The notes under the pieces: generated by a model | Databases searched by the model: none | The model's input: only the letters and a program-made list of their open reading frames with translations | Told to the model about the DNA's origin: nothing | Program-made: the position numbers and the translations under genes | Shown: in pieces, positions 16,715 through 25,028 of the stretch | Position numbering within the stretch: the stretch's first letter is position 1 | Layout: every line of letters begins with the position of its first letter | Source: Planococcus donghaensis | GTDB lineage: Bacteria > Bacillota > Bacilli > Bacillales_A > Planococcaceae | Length of the DNA: 64,000 nt | Reading direction: 5' to 3' | Assembly: GCF_001687665.2 (NCBI RefSeq) | Contig: NZ_CP016543.2 | Location: forward strand, 1,922,001 to 1,986,000

Positions 16715-17326
16715 ATGGCAATCAATTACCCGAACGGAAAAAAATTTATTCCGCCGAAAGATCAACCTGCCAAACAAACAGCAAACCCTAAAAAGAAAAA
16801 GGATTTATCCTTTAGCAATCGGGGTAAGACATTAGAGGACGAATTAAATGAAACCAATGATTATTATCTTCAACTGGGATTAGCTGTTATTCACAAAAAG
16901 CCAGTACCTCTCCAAATTGTTAAAGTGGAGTATCCTTCTAGAAGTGCTGCAGTTATTCGAGAGGCCTATTTCCAAGCTCCTTCTACTACCGATTATAACG
17001 GTGTTTGGAACGGTCGGTATGTTGACTTTGAAGCGAAAGAAACACAAAACAAAACCTCATTTCCATTGAAGAATATTCATGATCATCAAATTCATCACAT
17101 GTCTAAAGTGGTTAAACAAAATGGAACAGCGTTTATGATTATCCGCTTTTCTTCTTGGCAGCGGTATTTCATCATGCCATTTAACGAACTTGAGGTTTTT
17201 TGGAACCGAATGATGACAGGTGGAAGAAAATCGATTACCTTACAAGAAATCGAAGAAACTTCCTTTGAAATTACACCTGGCGCATTTCCACGAATTGACT
17301 ATTTACCTCTTTTAAACAAGCTTTAA
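16715..17326 (+). CDS. recU: Holliday junction resolvase RecU
   Basis: 203 aa, near-identical layout to B. subtilis RecU (MxxxYPNGKxFxPP start, SNRGKTLEDELNETNDYY, VEYPSRSAAVIREAYF, STTDYNGVWNGRYVDFEAKET). Catalytic acids sit in STTDYNG and YVDFEAKET; the latter is the ExK nuclease motif. Resolves four-way junctions and modulates RecA. ATG with GAGGTG RBS. It precedes ponA by 34 bases, the conserved recU-ponA operon. Confidence 0.97.
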   Translation: MAINYPNGKKFIPPKDQPAKQTANPKKKKDLSFSNRGKTLEDELNETNDYYLQLGLAVIHKKPVPLQIVKVEYPSRSAAVIREAYFQAPSTTDYNGVWNGRYVDFEAKETQNKTSFPLKNIHDHQIHHMSKVVKQNGTAFMIIRFSSWQRYFIMPFNELEVFWNRMMTGGRKSITLQEIEETSFEITPGAFPRIDYLPLLNKL

Positions 17327-17360
17327 GCAACAGTATGTATACGAAAGTGAGGAACCGAAC

Positions 17361-20039
17361 TTGAGCGACAAACAAATTTCGCGTGAAGAACGCCGTAAAG
17401 CAATCGAACGCCAAAAGAAAACCAACAATAAAAAGAAAAAGAAATCCCCTGTATTCCTATGGATTAAACGCATCGTTCTGGCGATGATCATTATAGGGTT
17501 GGCTGGCGTTGTATTCGGTGCCTCAATGTTTGCTTATTATGCAAGCAGTGCACCAGAAATTGACGAAGAGTTGCTACGCGATCCAATCAGTCCGACTTTC
17601 TATGCAGCGGATGGCGAAACTGAAATCCCTTATATCACTTCCGAAAATCGAGAGTATGTAAATTACGAAGATATCCCTAAAACAATGGAAGCCGCAATTT
17701 TAGCTACTGAAGATAACCGATTTTATGAACATTCGGGAATCGATGTTATTCGTTTAGGCGGCGCTGTTATTGCCAATATTACAGGTGGCTTTGGTTCCCA
17801 AGGGGCTAGTACAATTACCCAACAAGTTATCAAAAATTCATTTTTAACAAATGATAAAACCTTAAAACGAAAAGCTCAAGAAGCATATTTAGCTTATCAA
17901 TTAGAACAAGAATACGAAAAAGAAGAAATCTTCGAGATGTATTTCAACAAGATTTTGATGTCTGGTAATATTTATGGTTTTGGCACAGCATCTGAATATT
18001 TTTATGGGAAACCTTTAGAAGAATTAACCTTAGCAGAAACTGCATTGTTGGCTGGAATGCCTCAAAGTCCGAATGGATATAACCCTTTTAAAAACCCAGA
18101 TCGCGCTGTAGAACGCCGCAATGTTGTTTTAGGTTTAATGGAGCAACATGGCAAAATCACTACAGAAGAAAAAGAACAAGCAAGAGCAGCTTCTCTTGAC
18201 GATTCGTTAGTAGCTGAAGAAAATCGTCAGCAACAAATTCCAAATGCTGAATATACAGCGTTCATGGAAATGGTCGAAGATGAACTTGAAGCTTTAGATG
18301 GCGATTACTCACTAGATGAAGGCTTGAAAATCTACACAACTCTTGAACCATACGTTCAAGAAAAAGTAAATGAAGCAATGGCTTCTGATTTGTTCTTTGA
18401 TGAAGAAGTCCAATCTGCTATGACGGTAGTGGATACTGAAACGGGGGGCATTAGTGCAATTGGTGCTGCTCGTGATTATACGGGTGACATTCGTCATAAC
18501 TTTGCTACTTCAAAAGATCGCCCAATAGGATCAACGATAAAACCATTACTAGATTATGGCCCTGCAATCGAATACTTAGGTTGGTCTACTGGCCAAACTG
18601 TTGTAGATGAGCCTTATTCTTACGAAGACAATGACCAAGAAATACGCAATGTCGATGGAGAATTTTTAGGTACGATGACTATTCGTGAAGCACTTTACCG
18701 CTCACGTAATATTCCTGCAGTTAAAACTTTGCAGGAAGTAGGAATGGAAAACGCTGAAGAGTTTACTCAGAAATTGGGACTCGATTTTGGAAATGTTTAT
18801 GAATCTGCTGCCCTAGGCTCACCGGAAAAAAATATTTCAACAGTTGAAATGGCTGGAGCCTTTGCTGCTTTTGGTAACGAAGGATCTTTCACTAAGCCTC
18901 ACACGATTAAAAAGATTGTTTTCCGTGATGGTTCTACCGAACAAATTGTTGCACCTGAACCTGTGCAAGCTATGAAAGACAGCACCGCATATATGATAAC
19001 CGATATGCTTAGAGACGTTGTCGATTTAGATACACCAGGATCTACAGGTAAAGAAGTAGCAATTAATGGATTGGACATGGCTGGTAAAACCGGAACCACT
19101 AACTATTCTGTTGAAAATCTCGAAGAATTCGGATTAGATGATAGTTCTACACCAGATGTTTGGTTTGCGGGTTATACAACAGACTACTCAATCTCTGTTT
19201 GGAGTGGCTACGCTAATCGGAAAACACCTATTGACACAGCATCAGATGAACGTCTACTCGCTCAGCGTTTGTTTAAAAATGTAATGTCTCAAATCTCTTC
19301 CCCTGAAACGGCACGCTTTGAACAGCCTGAATCCGTTACAGAACAAGTAATTGAAGTGGGATCAGAACCATTAAAATTGGCTAGTGCTTTTACACCTTAT
19401 AATATGAGAAGTTCGGAATTGTTTGCACGTGGTACTGAACCGAATGCAGTATCGCAACGTTACGTAGTTGAAGACTTAAAAACACCTAGTGGTTTACGAG
19501 CAAAAGTTGAAGACCATTCAGCTCAACTTTCTTGGGATTCAAGTGACAAAGATGTGGCATTTGAAGTTTCTGTAGAAGTTGATGGAGCTCGTTCAGTGCT
19601 TACGACTTCGTCCAGTAAATCCTATACTTATAATGGACTAGAAGAAGGAAAAACTTATACTTTTAGTGTTGTAGCAGTTAATGATACTCAGCGCAGTGAT
19701 CCAGCATCGACAACTGTTGAAGTGGCTGCCGCTCCTGAGGAACCAGAAGAAGAGCCGGAAGAAGAACCTGAAGAACAGGAAGAGCCGGTTGAAGAAGAAC
19801 CCGTTGAAGAAGAACCTGAGGAACCGGTTGAAGAAGAGCCTGCTGAAGAAGAACCAGCAGTCGAAGAAGAGCCTGCTGTTGAGGAAGACCCTATCGACGT
19901 ACCAGAAGACCCAACTGAAGAAGAAGAAAGTGAAACTCCTTCTGCAAACAGTAGCGGTAATTCTGATAAAGATCAGGATAAGGATAAAGAAAAAGATAAC
20001 AAAAATGATGAAGGTACCAAAGACGAAAACAAAAACTAA
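17361..20039 (+). CDS. ponA: Class A penicillin-binding protein 1 (transglycosylase/transpeptidase)
   Basis: 892 aa. Lys-rich cytoplasmic tail, one membrane anchor (about residues 32-56), GT51 glycosyltransferase domain (EDNRFYEHSGID with the catalytic Glu; GASTITQQ), transpeptidase domain (SxxK in GSTIKP, SRN in YRSRNIPA, KTGTT), then a fibronectin type III-like domain (about 710-790) and an acidic Glu/Pro-rich tail ending in a Lys/Asp/Asn segment. Polymerises and cross-links peptidoglycan outside the membrane. The start is TTG at 17361, with GTGAGGA eight bases upstream. The FN3-like domain plus low-complexity tail resembles other Bacillales PBP1 proteins, but the EEP-type tail is long. Confidence 0.95.
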   Translation: MSDKQISREERRKAIERQKKTNNKKKKKSPVFLWIKRIVLAMIIIGLAGVVFGASMFAYYASSAPEIDEELLRDPISPTFYAADGETEIPYITSENREYVNYEDIPKTMEAAILATEDNRFYEHSGIDVIRLGGAVIANITGGFGSQGASTITQQVIKNSFLTNDKTLKRKAQEAYLAYQLEQEYEKEEIFEMYFNKILMSGNIYGFGTASEYFYGKPLEELTLAETALLAGMPQSPNGYNPFKNPDRAVERRNVVLGLMEQHGKITTEEKEQARAASLDDSLVAEENRQQQIPNAEYTAFMEMVEDELEALDGDYSLDEGLKIYTTLEPYVQEKVNEAMASDLFFDEEVQSAMTVVDTETGGISAIGAARDYTGDIRHNFATSKDRPIGSTIKPLLDYGPAIEYLGWSTGQTVVDEPYSYEDNDQEIRNVDGEFLGTMTIREALYRSRNIPAVKTLQEVGMENAEEFTQKLGLDFGNVYESAALGSPEKNISTVEMAGAFAAFGNEGSFTKPHTIKKIVFRDGSTEQIVAPEPVQAMKDSTAYMITDMLRDVVDLDTPGSTGKEVAINGLDMAGKTGTTNYSVENLEEFGLDDSSTPDVWFAGYTTDYSISVWSGYANRKTPIDTASDERLLAQRLFKNVMSQISSPETARFEQPESVTEQVIEVGSEPLKLASAFTPYNMRSSELFARGTEPNAVSQRYVVEDLKTPSGLRAKVEDHSAQLSWDSSDKDVAFEVSVEVDGARSVLTTSSSKSYTYNGLEEGKTYTFSVVAVNDTQRSDPASTTVEVAAAPEEPEEEPEEEPEEQEEPVEEEPVEEEPEEPVEEEPAEEEPAVEEEPAVEEDPIDVPEDPTEEEESETPSANSSGNSDKDQDKDKEKDNKNDEGTKDENKN

Positions 20040-20044
20040 ACATC

Positions 20045-20077
20045 AAAAGCCCCGAATGCTAAGCATTCGGGGCTTTT
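20045..20077. terminator. Bidirectional terminator between ponA and ypoC
   Basis: Near-perfect GC-rich palindrome (AAAAGCCCCGAATGCT at 20045-20060 and its complement to 20077), A-run on one side and T-run on the other. It serves the convergent ponA and ypoC-nth-dnaD-asnS operons. Confidence 0.92.
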
Positions 20078-20467
20078 CTATGATTCATTTAAATGCTTGA
20101 ATTCAATTCGTTTTCTAGCAATCATTTTTTTAAGTTCTCTAAACAATTCACTTAACTGCCGATAAGCCGCATAAGTACCAGGTGAGGACTCAATAAATGC
20201 TAAACGCTCTGAGCCATTTAACGGTTCAAATCCATCATCTTGTAATGCTTGCCGACAATGCGTTAAAAGTTTTTTATAAATCGTTAAACCGTCTTTCGTA
20301 AGTTCCGCAGCTTTATTGCGCTGCTTATGCAATTCAGCCAATTGGGCTGAATTGCATTCCCATTCCAAAAAATAAGGCTCAAGTTGTTCTTTAGTTAACT
20401 TCAGTGACCGTTTCACGTTTAACAAGTCCTTTTTTCTCACGTTTTTGCCCTTCTCGGCATCGATCAA
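20078..20467 (-). CDS. ypoC: YpoC family protein
   Basis: Longest frame 129 aa; helical, charged, no membrane segment. Matches YpoC by position (between nth and ponA) and size. Function unknown. The longest start (20467) would overlap nth by 77 bases and has no clear RBS. TTG at 20425 or GTG at 20416, behind AAAAAGGAC, give a shorter overlap and are more likely. So the N-terminal 14-17 residues of the longest frame are doubtful. Confidence 0.7.
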   Translation of the reverse strand: MIDAEKGKNVRKKDLLNVKRSLKLTKEQLEPYFLEWECNSAQLAELHKQRNKAAELTKDGLTIYKKLLTHCRQALQDDGFEPLNGSERLAFIESSPGTYAAYRQLSELFRELKKMIARKRIEFKHLNES

Positions 20468-21071
20468 AAAGCGGACAAATATGGCAGCCCGGATTTTGTG
20501 ATTTGCAATGATAGCGCCCGAAAAAAATAATTTGATGATGCGTCTTCGACCAATCGTCTGCAGGGGTTTTTTTCATAATCGTTTCTTCTACTTGAAGCGG
20601 ATTATCTTTCCAACGACTCAAACCTAAACGCTTTGCGACCCGTTCAACATGAGTATCTACAGCTAAAGCTGGAATTCCAAAAGCAACAGAGACGACCACA
20701 TTTGCAGTCTTCCGTCCCACTCCAGGGAGCGTCATTAATAAGTCTCGGTCCGCTGGCACGACACTATTGTGTTCATCGATTAAGATTCGACTGAGCGCTT
20801 GAATATTTTTAGCCTTATTGCGAAACAAGCCGATCGAGCGGATATCTTGTTGCAATTCTTCTAAAGACACAGCCACGTAATCCTCTGGTTTGTGATATTT
20901 TTGGAACAAGTCAGCCGTCACTCGGTTGACGAGTTTATCTGTACATTGTGCAGATAAAAGCGTCGCAATTAACAAATCAAACGGATTGCGGTGAACCAAT
21001 TCACAATGAGCATCCGGGAACATAAGATCCATTTCTTCTAGACAAGCCAACCATTCTTTTTTAGACATCAT
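20391..21071 (-). CDS. nth: Endonuclease III (DNA glycosylase/AP lyase)
   Basis: 226 aa. Helix-hairpin-helix motif LPGVGRKTANVV supplies the catalytic Lys (GRKTA); VDTHVERVAKRL contains the catalytic Asp. C-terminal Fe-S loop: C-x6-C-x2-C-x5-C (CKSQNPGCHICPLFDRC). Base-excision repair of oxidised pyrimidines. The frame starts with two consecutive ATGs; either may be used, behind GAAGGTG. Follows dnaD by 12 bases in the usual asnS-dnaD-nth-ypoC order. Confidence 0.97.
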   Translation of the reverse strand: MMSKKEWLACLEEMDLMFPDAHCELVHRNPFDLLIATLLSAQCTDKLVNRVTADLFQKYHKPEDYVAVSLEELQQDIRSIGLFRNKAKNIQALSRILIDEHNSVVPADRDLLMTLPGVGRKTANVVVSVAFGIPALAVDTHVERVAKRLGLSRWKDNPLQVEETIMKKTPADDWSKTHHQIIFFGRYHCKSQNPGCHICPLFDRCREGQKREKKGLVKRETVTEVN

Positions 21072-21083
21072 CTATTTCACCTT

Positions 21084-21785
21084 CTAATTACGGTCTTCCA
21101 ACCAATTATAAAATTGAACTTTTTTCACAGCATTTTCAGTCGGCTGAATCCGAATATTTTTTTCCCTAAATGAACTTGCATGGTTGGTTACTTGTGTAGA
21201 GGTTTTGATATTTTTCTTTTTCCACTCAAATAAGATTCGGTCTACATAACGTAAACTTAACTTCTGAGCGATAACCGCTTCTTTGAGCGCCATTCGAATG
21301 ACATCAGGGGTATGACCATCTTGGTCCATCCACATCGAAATGGTCTCGATTTCCATTGGAGATAAAAAACGTCCAAATTCTTGTTCAAACAATTGGAAGA
21401 TTTCCCCTTCCAACTCTTTTTGTGTATTTTCTTTTATCTCATGTTGTTCTTTGTAAACACAGTCCAACAAGCGATCCCATAAAGGTTGTAAAGAAATAAC
21501 TTCTGTCAAAACATCTTGTTCCGTTGTTTGTTCAATTGACAAATAGCCTTGTTGCATTAGTTTTTGTAACATGGTTGTGACGCTTTTTTGAGAAGTCATC
21601 ATACGTTCGCCCACTTCATCAGGTGTCGGAAACTGGTTTCCTGTTTGTTGAAATGCTTGAATGTGCATGAGCAGCATTGCCTCTTCATCTGTAATCTTCA
21701 GTTCTTTGTAAAACTGAAAAAAAAGCTGGGAAATGGTAACATTCCCCTGCTCAATCCACGTTTGTAATCGATTAGGTTGTTTCAT
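21084..21785 (-). CDS. dnaD: DNA replication initiation protein DnaD
   Basis: 233 aa from the preferred start, the usual family length. N-terminal winged-helix domain (about 1-130), then the DnaD/DnaB-like C-terminal domain ending in YNWLEDRN (LLxYxWxxxx-type C-terminal element). Acts with DnaA and DnaB to load helicase at oriC and in PriA restart. An upstream in-frame ATG at 21812 lies 3 bases after the asnS stop without an RBS of its own; ATG at 21785 has AGGTGG upstream and starts MKQPNRLQTW. Confidence 0.93.
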   Translation of the reverse strand: MKQPNRLQTWIEQGNVTISQLFFQFYKELKITDEEAMLLMHIQAFQQTGNQFPTPDEVGERMMTSQKSVTTMLQKLMQQGYLSIEQTTEQDVLTEVISLQPLWDRLLDCVYKEQHEIKENTQKELEGEIFQLFEQEFGRFLSPMEIETISMWMDQDGHTPDVIRMALKEAVIAQKLSLRYVDRILFEWKKKNIKTSTQVTNHASSFREKNIRIQPTENAVKKVQFYNWLEDRN

Positions 21786-21814
21786 ATCCCAACCACCTTT
21801 CCTATTATTCATTT

Positions 21815-23113
21815 TTATGGGTATAAGCGGTTTAGTAGACGTGGGAATGGAATCGATTCTCTAATATGTTCCACACCACTAATCCAAGCTACAGTACGCT
21901 CTAAACCTAAACCAAATCCTGAATGCGGAACGGATCCGTATTTGCTTAAGTCTAAATACCAAGCATATGCTTCTTCATCTAAATTATGTTCTTGGATGCG
22001 TTGTTTCATCAATTCATAATCGTGAATTCGTTCTGATCCACCGATTATTTCTCCATAACCTTCTGGAGCAATCATATCTGCACAGAGGACAACATCGTCA
22101 CGCTCTGGATGCGGCTGCATATAAAATGGTTTAATCCCGATTGGGTAATGGGTAATGAATATCGGCATATCGTAGCTTTCTGCTAATGCTGTTTCGTGTG
22201 GCGCACCAAAATCTTCGCCCCATTTAATATCATCAAAACCATTGTCGTTTAGCCATTTAATCGCATCGTCATAAGAAACACGTGGGAATGGCGCTTTGAT
22301 TTTTTCAAGTTTCGATACGTCTCTATCAAGACGTTCCAATTCCAATTTGCAGTTTTTCAAGACCGATTGCACAATATGAGACACGTATTGCTCTTGTACT
22401 TCTAAACTTTCTGCATGCTCGATAAATGCCATTTCCGGTTCGATCATCCAAAATTCGATTAAGTGACGACGCGTTTTAGATTTTTCCGCGCGGAATGTTG
22501 GACCAAATGAAAATACTTTTCCAAGTGCCATTGCCGCTGCTTCCATATAAAGCTGACCAGACTGAGACAAGTAAGCATCTTCATCAAAGTATTTGGTTGC
22601 GAACAATTCTGAAGTTCCTTCCGGAGAAGATCCTGTCAAAATTGGCGGATCTACTTTGACAAAACCGTTATCATTGAAAAATTCATAAGTCGAGCGAATA
22701 ATTTCGTTACGGATTTTCATGATGGCATGTTGCTTGCGTGAACGTAGCCATAAATGACGGTTGTCCATAAGGAATTCTGTACCATGTTCTTTCGGTGTGA
22801 TTGGGAAATCCTTTGCTTCATGGATAACTTCGATGCCGGTAACAGCTAATTCATAACCAAACGCAGAGCGTTCGTCTTCTTTTACTTCGCCTGTTACATA
22901 AACCGATGTTTCTTGTGTTAATCCTTTAGCTGTAGCGAATAAGTCGTCACCTACTTCAGCTTTTACTACAACACCTTGTACAAATCCTGAACCGTCACGC
23001 AGTTGCAAGAATGCGATTTTACCGCTTGACCGTTTGTTCGCGATCCAAGCGCCTAGTTTAATTGTTTCTCCGTTATGTTTAGCCATTTCGGCAATGGTAA
23101 TTTTTTTCATCAA
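21815..23113 (-). CDS. asnS: Asparaginyl-tRNA synthetase
   Basis: About 430 aa. N-terminal OB-fold (anticodon binding, [21 protein letters not shown]), class IIb catalytic core with motif 2 ([19 protein letters not shown]) and motif 3 ([13 protein letters not shown]). Charges tRNA-Asn. TTG at 23113 and ATG at 23110 are adjacent start candidates behind GGAGG. No T-box-like leader is visible in the 28 bases after aspB, consistent with readthrough from aspB. Confidence 0.97.
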   Translation of the reverse strand: MMKKITIAEMAKHNGETIKLGAWIANKRSSGKIAFLQLRDGSGFVQGVVVKAEVGDDLFATAKGLTQETSVYVTGEVKEDERSAFGYELAVTGIEVIHEAKDFPITPKEHGTEFLMDNRHLWLRSRKQHAIMKIRNEIIRSTYEFFNDNGFVKVDPPILTGSSPEGTSELFATKYFDEDAYLSQSGQLYMEAAAMALGKVFSFGPTFRAEKSKTRRHLIEFWMIEPEMAFIEHAESLEVQEQYVSHIVQSVLKNCKLELERLDRDVSKLEKIKAPFPRVSYDDAIKWLNDNGFDDIKWGEDFGAPHETALAESYDMPIFITHYPIGIKPFYMQPHPERDDVVLCADMIAPEGYGEIIGGSERIHDYELMKQRIQEHNLDEEAYAWYLDLSKYGSVPHSGFGLGLERTVAWISGVEHIRESIPFPRLLNRLYP

Positions 23114-23141
23114 ACAATAGCCTCCAAAGAATAATGTGGTC

Positions 23142-24332
23142 TTAGTCTTTCCATTTCGATGTTACGAACTGATGAATTCGTTCTACAGCTTCTGTCAACT
23201 TTTCAAGCGATGTCGCGTATGACAAACGAATCGTTGAATTTGCACCAAATCCAGATCCAGGAATGACGGCAACATTTGCTTCTGTTAGCAACGCTGTTAC
23301 AAAATCATCAACTGATCCGTACCCTGTTTTTGCTGCAGCTTCTGATACATCTGGCAACAAATAAAATGCGCCTTGTGGACGAATGACTGTAAAGCCAGGA
23401 ATGGCTTGCAGTTTCGGGAAAATAACATTTAACCGCTCTTCAAATGCTTGGCGCATTTCTTCGACAGCGTCTTGTGGTCCGTTATATGCTTCAATTGCTG
23501 CATATTGCGAAGTAGTCACAGGGTTTGAAGTAGAATGACTTGCTAAATCCGTCATAGCTTTAACCAAGCTAGCATCAGCTGCTGCATACCCAATGCGCCA
23601 TCCCGTCATTGAATGCGATTTTGATACACCATTAATTAAAATGGTGCGTTTTTTGGCATCTTCTGAAAGAGTCGCAATGGAAGTATGTTTAACATCTCCA
23701 TAAATGAGTTTTTCATAAATTTCATCAGACACAATCAAAATATCGAACTCGCGACAAACTTCTGCCAATGCTTCTAATTCTTCTTTTGAATAAATCATGC
23801 CTGTTGGGTTACTCGGTGTATTTAGAATTACTGCTTTTGTGCGGTCTGTAATAGCTTCTCTTAATTGTAGAGGAGATATTTTGTATTCCTGACTGGCTGT
23901 TGCTTCTATGTATACAGGTACACCTTGTGCTAATTTCACTTGCTCAGGATAACTTACCCAATACGGAATTGGGATAATTACTTCATCCCCTTCGTTTAGC
24001 AACACTTGGAACAATGTATAAAGCACATGTTTAGCGCCAATACCGACCATTACTTCTTTTGGCGAATAACTCAACCCTTGGTCTCTTTGCAATTTGTTGA
24101 TGATGGCTTCTTTTAATGCAGGAAGACCGCCAGCTGGAGTATATTTTGTTTTACCATCTTTCATTGATTGATACGCAGCTTCAAGAATGTTTTCTGGTGT
24201 ATTGTAATCCGGCTCACCTGCTCCAAGACCAATTACATCGACTCCTTGAGCTTTTAATTCATTTGCTTTCGCAGTGATTGCTAATGTTGTAGAAGGTGTT
24301 AAGGTTTGTACACGATTCGCTAAGTTCATCAA
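23142..24332 (-). CDS. aspB: Aspartate aminotransferase
   Basis: 396 aa, PLP-dependent class I/II aminotransferase. PLP Lys in [15 protein letters not shown]; substrate-carboxylate Arg in the C-terminal [16 protein letters not shown] loop. Interconverts aspartate/2-oxoglutarate and oxaloacetate/glutamate. In the ypmB-aspB-asnS order it makes aspartate upstream of asnS. First codon TTG at 24332, second ATG at 24329. Confidence 0.95.
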   Translation of the reverse strand: MMNLANRVQTLTPSTTLAITAKANELKAQGVDVIGLGAGEPDYNTPENILEAAYQSMKDGKTKYTPAGGLPALKEAIINKLQRDQGLSYSPKEVMVGIGAKHVLYTLFQVLLNEGDEVIIPIPYWVSYPEQVKLAQGVPVYIEATASQEYKISPLQLREAITDRTKAVILNTPSNPTGMIYSKEELEALAEVCREFDILIVSDEIYEKLIYGDVKHTSIATLSEDAKKRTILINGVSKSHSMTGWRIGYAAADASLVKAMTDLASHSTSNPVTTSQYAAIEAYNGPQDAVEEMRQAFEERLNVIFPKLQAIPGFTVIRPQGAFYLLPDVSEAAAKTGYGSVDDFVTALLTEANVAVIPGSGFGANSTIRLSYATSLEKLTEAVERIHQFVTSKWKD

Positions 24333-24348
24333 AATTCATTCCGCCCTT

Positions 24349-24825
24349 TCACAAATTCAATATGCGTTTTCGCCATTGTCCATCGTCCGCCGATAAATAA
24401 ACATAATTCAATGTGTCTTTTTCATCTACAAAAGCAACTTCCCATACTGGCTCTTCATTGGCCATACCAAGTTTTGTATGCAGTATTTTCTTGACATCCA
24501 TTTCATTAAGAACCAATTCACGAGCTTGTTGAGCCGTGATTTTATCTGTTAAAGAAAGTGTTTGCATCTCGCTATCACCTTCAGGAACAAAAACAGCGGT
24601 TAACTCGCCTTTATCGTTCGTTCCAAGAACTGTCACAGATGCGTTAACCGTTGTATAGACATATGCTCGCTCTACCTCTTCAATTAACTGTTCACTTTTA
24701 GCGCGTTCAATGGCGCGGTCTTCTGTATCGGTATAAGGTTTATTGCCCAAAAACAAAACTAAGATGATTATGATCACTGCCAAAAAAGACAGAAATCCAA
24801 GTATAAATGTAATCCATTGTCTCAT
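24349..24825 (-). CDS. ypmB: YpmB-like membrane-anchored DUF5590 protein
   Basis: 158 aa. N-terminal signal anchor (about residues 7-29, very hydrophobic), then an extracytoplasmic region with a PepSY-like repeat pattern (ITAQQARELVLNEMDVKKILHTKLG; quoted in part) and a final VYLSADDGQWRKRILNL. Matches B. subtilis YpmB by position and size. Function unknown. ATG with AGGTGATT spanning the ypmA stop. Confidence 0.8.
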   Translation of the reverse strand: MRQWITFILGFLSFLAVIIIILVLFLGNKPYTDTEDRAIERAKSEQLIEEVERAYVYTTVNASVTVLGTNDKGELTAVFVPEGDSEMQTLSLTDKITAQQARELVLNEMDVKKILHTKLGMANEEPVWEVAFVDEKDTLNYVYLSADDGQWRKRILNL

Positions 24826-24833
24826 GTAATCAC

Positions 24834-25004
24834 CTATGTTTTATATATTGTAAAAATTGCTTTTTCAGTGTTTTCTTTATCAAGCGCTAGTCCGAACATT
24901 AAATTTCTGTCTTTCAACGTACGATTTAAGGCGTCTACCACTTTGTATAAATCTGTTTGATACGTAAGTTCTACTGTTGAGATGACTTCGATTTTTGATT
25001 CCAT
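24834..25004 (-). CDS. ypmA: Small conserved protein YpmA (DUF4264)
   Basis: 56 aa, too short for common ORF cut-offs: begins MESKIEVIS, contains LNRTLKDRNLMFGLALDK and ends FTIYKT. Same length as B. subtilis YpmA, in the same place between dinG and ypmB. Strong RBS AAGGAAGGG before ATG; stop is 8 bases before the ypmB start. No membrane segment; function unknown. Confidence 0.88.
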   Translation of the reverse strand: MESKIEVISTVELTYQTDLYKVVDALNRTLKDRNLMFGLALDKENTEKAIFTIYKT

Positions 25005-25028
25005 GTTTACGCCCTTCCTTTCGTTATA

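Noticed and set aside
19681..20100. Lys-rich 139-aa frame at the end of ponA
   Set aside because: Frame-shifted reading of the Glu/Pro tail and the terminator.
23114..23141. T-box leader before asnS
   Set aside because: Only 28 bases separate aspB and asnS; no specifier or antiterminator domain can fit.
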